A model generated the notes under the pieces. It did no database searches. It was not told the DNA's origin and worked only from the letters and a program-made list of their open reading frames with translations. From Pasteurellaceae bacterium (GTDB lineage: Bacteria > Pseudomonadota > Gammaproteobacteria > Enterobacterales > Pasteurellaceae), in NCBI GenBank assembly GCA_900756875.1, contig CAAELW010000047.1, positions 1 through 7,045 on the forward strand: a stretch of 7,045 nucleotides of DNA, read 5' to 3'. Numbering within the stretch: position 1 is the stretch's first letter; the number at the start of each line of letters is the position of its first letter. This document shows positions 6,984 through 7,045 of the stretch, piece after piece. The translations under genes and the position numbers were made by a program.

Positions 6984-6994
6984 TCTACATTCAG

Positions 6995-7045
6995 TACCTG
7001 GCGGTGTCCTACTCTCACATGGGGAAGCCCCACACTACCATCGGC
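6995..7045 (-). rRNA. rrf: 5S ribosomal RNA, 3' half (5' part beyond the right edge)
   Basis: Read on the minus strand from 7045, the sequence begins GCCGATGGTAGTGTGGGG and continues through CCCCATGTGAGAGTAGG to a CCGCCAGGT end, matching the 3' half of gammaproteobacterial 5S rRNA. The hairpin TGGGG...CCCCA of the family is intact. About 51 nt of a normal ~115-120 nt molecule are inside. The exact mature 3' end is uncertain by a few bases (6993-6996), since processing cannot be read from the sequence. The intrinsic terminator follows about 12 nt downstream, so this is the distal end of an rRNA operon. Confidence 0.93.

Noticed and set aside
1..7045. Mobile element, CRISPR array, phage or defence system
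   Set aside because: No transposase or integrase motif, no regularly spaced repeats (USS copies are irregular and dispersed), and all coding space is accounted for by housekeeping genes.

Overview
The window is about 60% AT and densely coded. All recognisable genes lie on the minus strand, so transcription runs from high to low coordinates. It contains eight perfect copies of the Hin-type DNA uptake signal (AAGTGCGGT or its complement). Every identified protein matches gammaproteobacterial families. Together these point to a naturally competent Pasteurellaceae chromosome of the Haemophilus / Aggregatibacter / Pasteurella type. I cannot name the species from the sequence alone.

Layout in transcription order, from the right edge to the left edge: (1) the 3' half of a 5S rRNA, cut by the window edge, followed by a strong intrinsic terminator that closes an rRNA operon; (2) arcB, a hybrid sensor kinase without the PAS domain; (3) tmcA, the tRNA(Met) cytidine acetyltransferase, starting 3 nt after the arcB stop; (4) a 57-codon gene overlapping the tmcA stop by 4 bp (ATGA), then an intrinsic terminator; (5) mfd, the transcription-repair coupling factor, with its last ~150 codons beyond the left edge. 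No gene-free stretch exceeds about 120 bases.

arcB, tmcA and the small gene look like one transcription unit, because their junctions are too tight for separate promoters and a single terminator follows them. mfd is probably transcribed separately from the 118-bp gap behind that terminator. Functionally the window joins respiratory redox sensing (ArcB), tRNA modification (TmcA) and DNA repair (Mfd). I see no mobile element, CRISPR array, phage gene or defence system, and no convincing new multi-gene system. The points most worth a second look are the small cysteine-containing protein coupled to tmcA, the compact ArcB directly downstream of an rRNA operon, and the uptake sequence occupying the ribosome-binding position of mfd.
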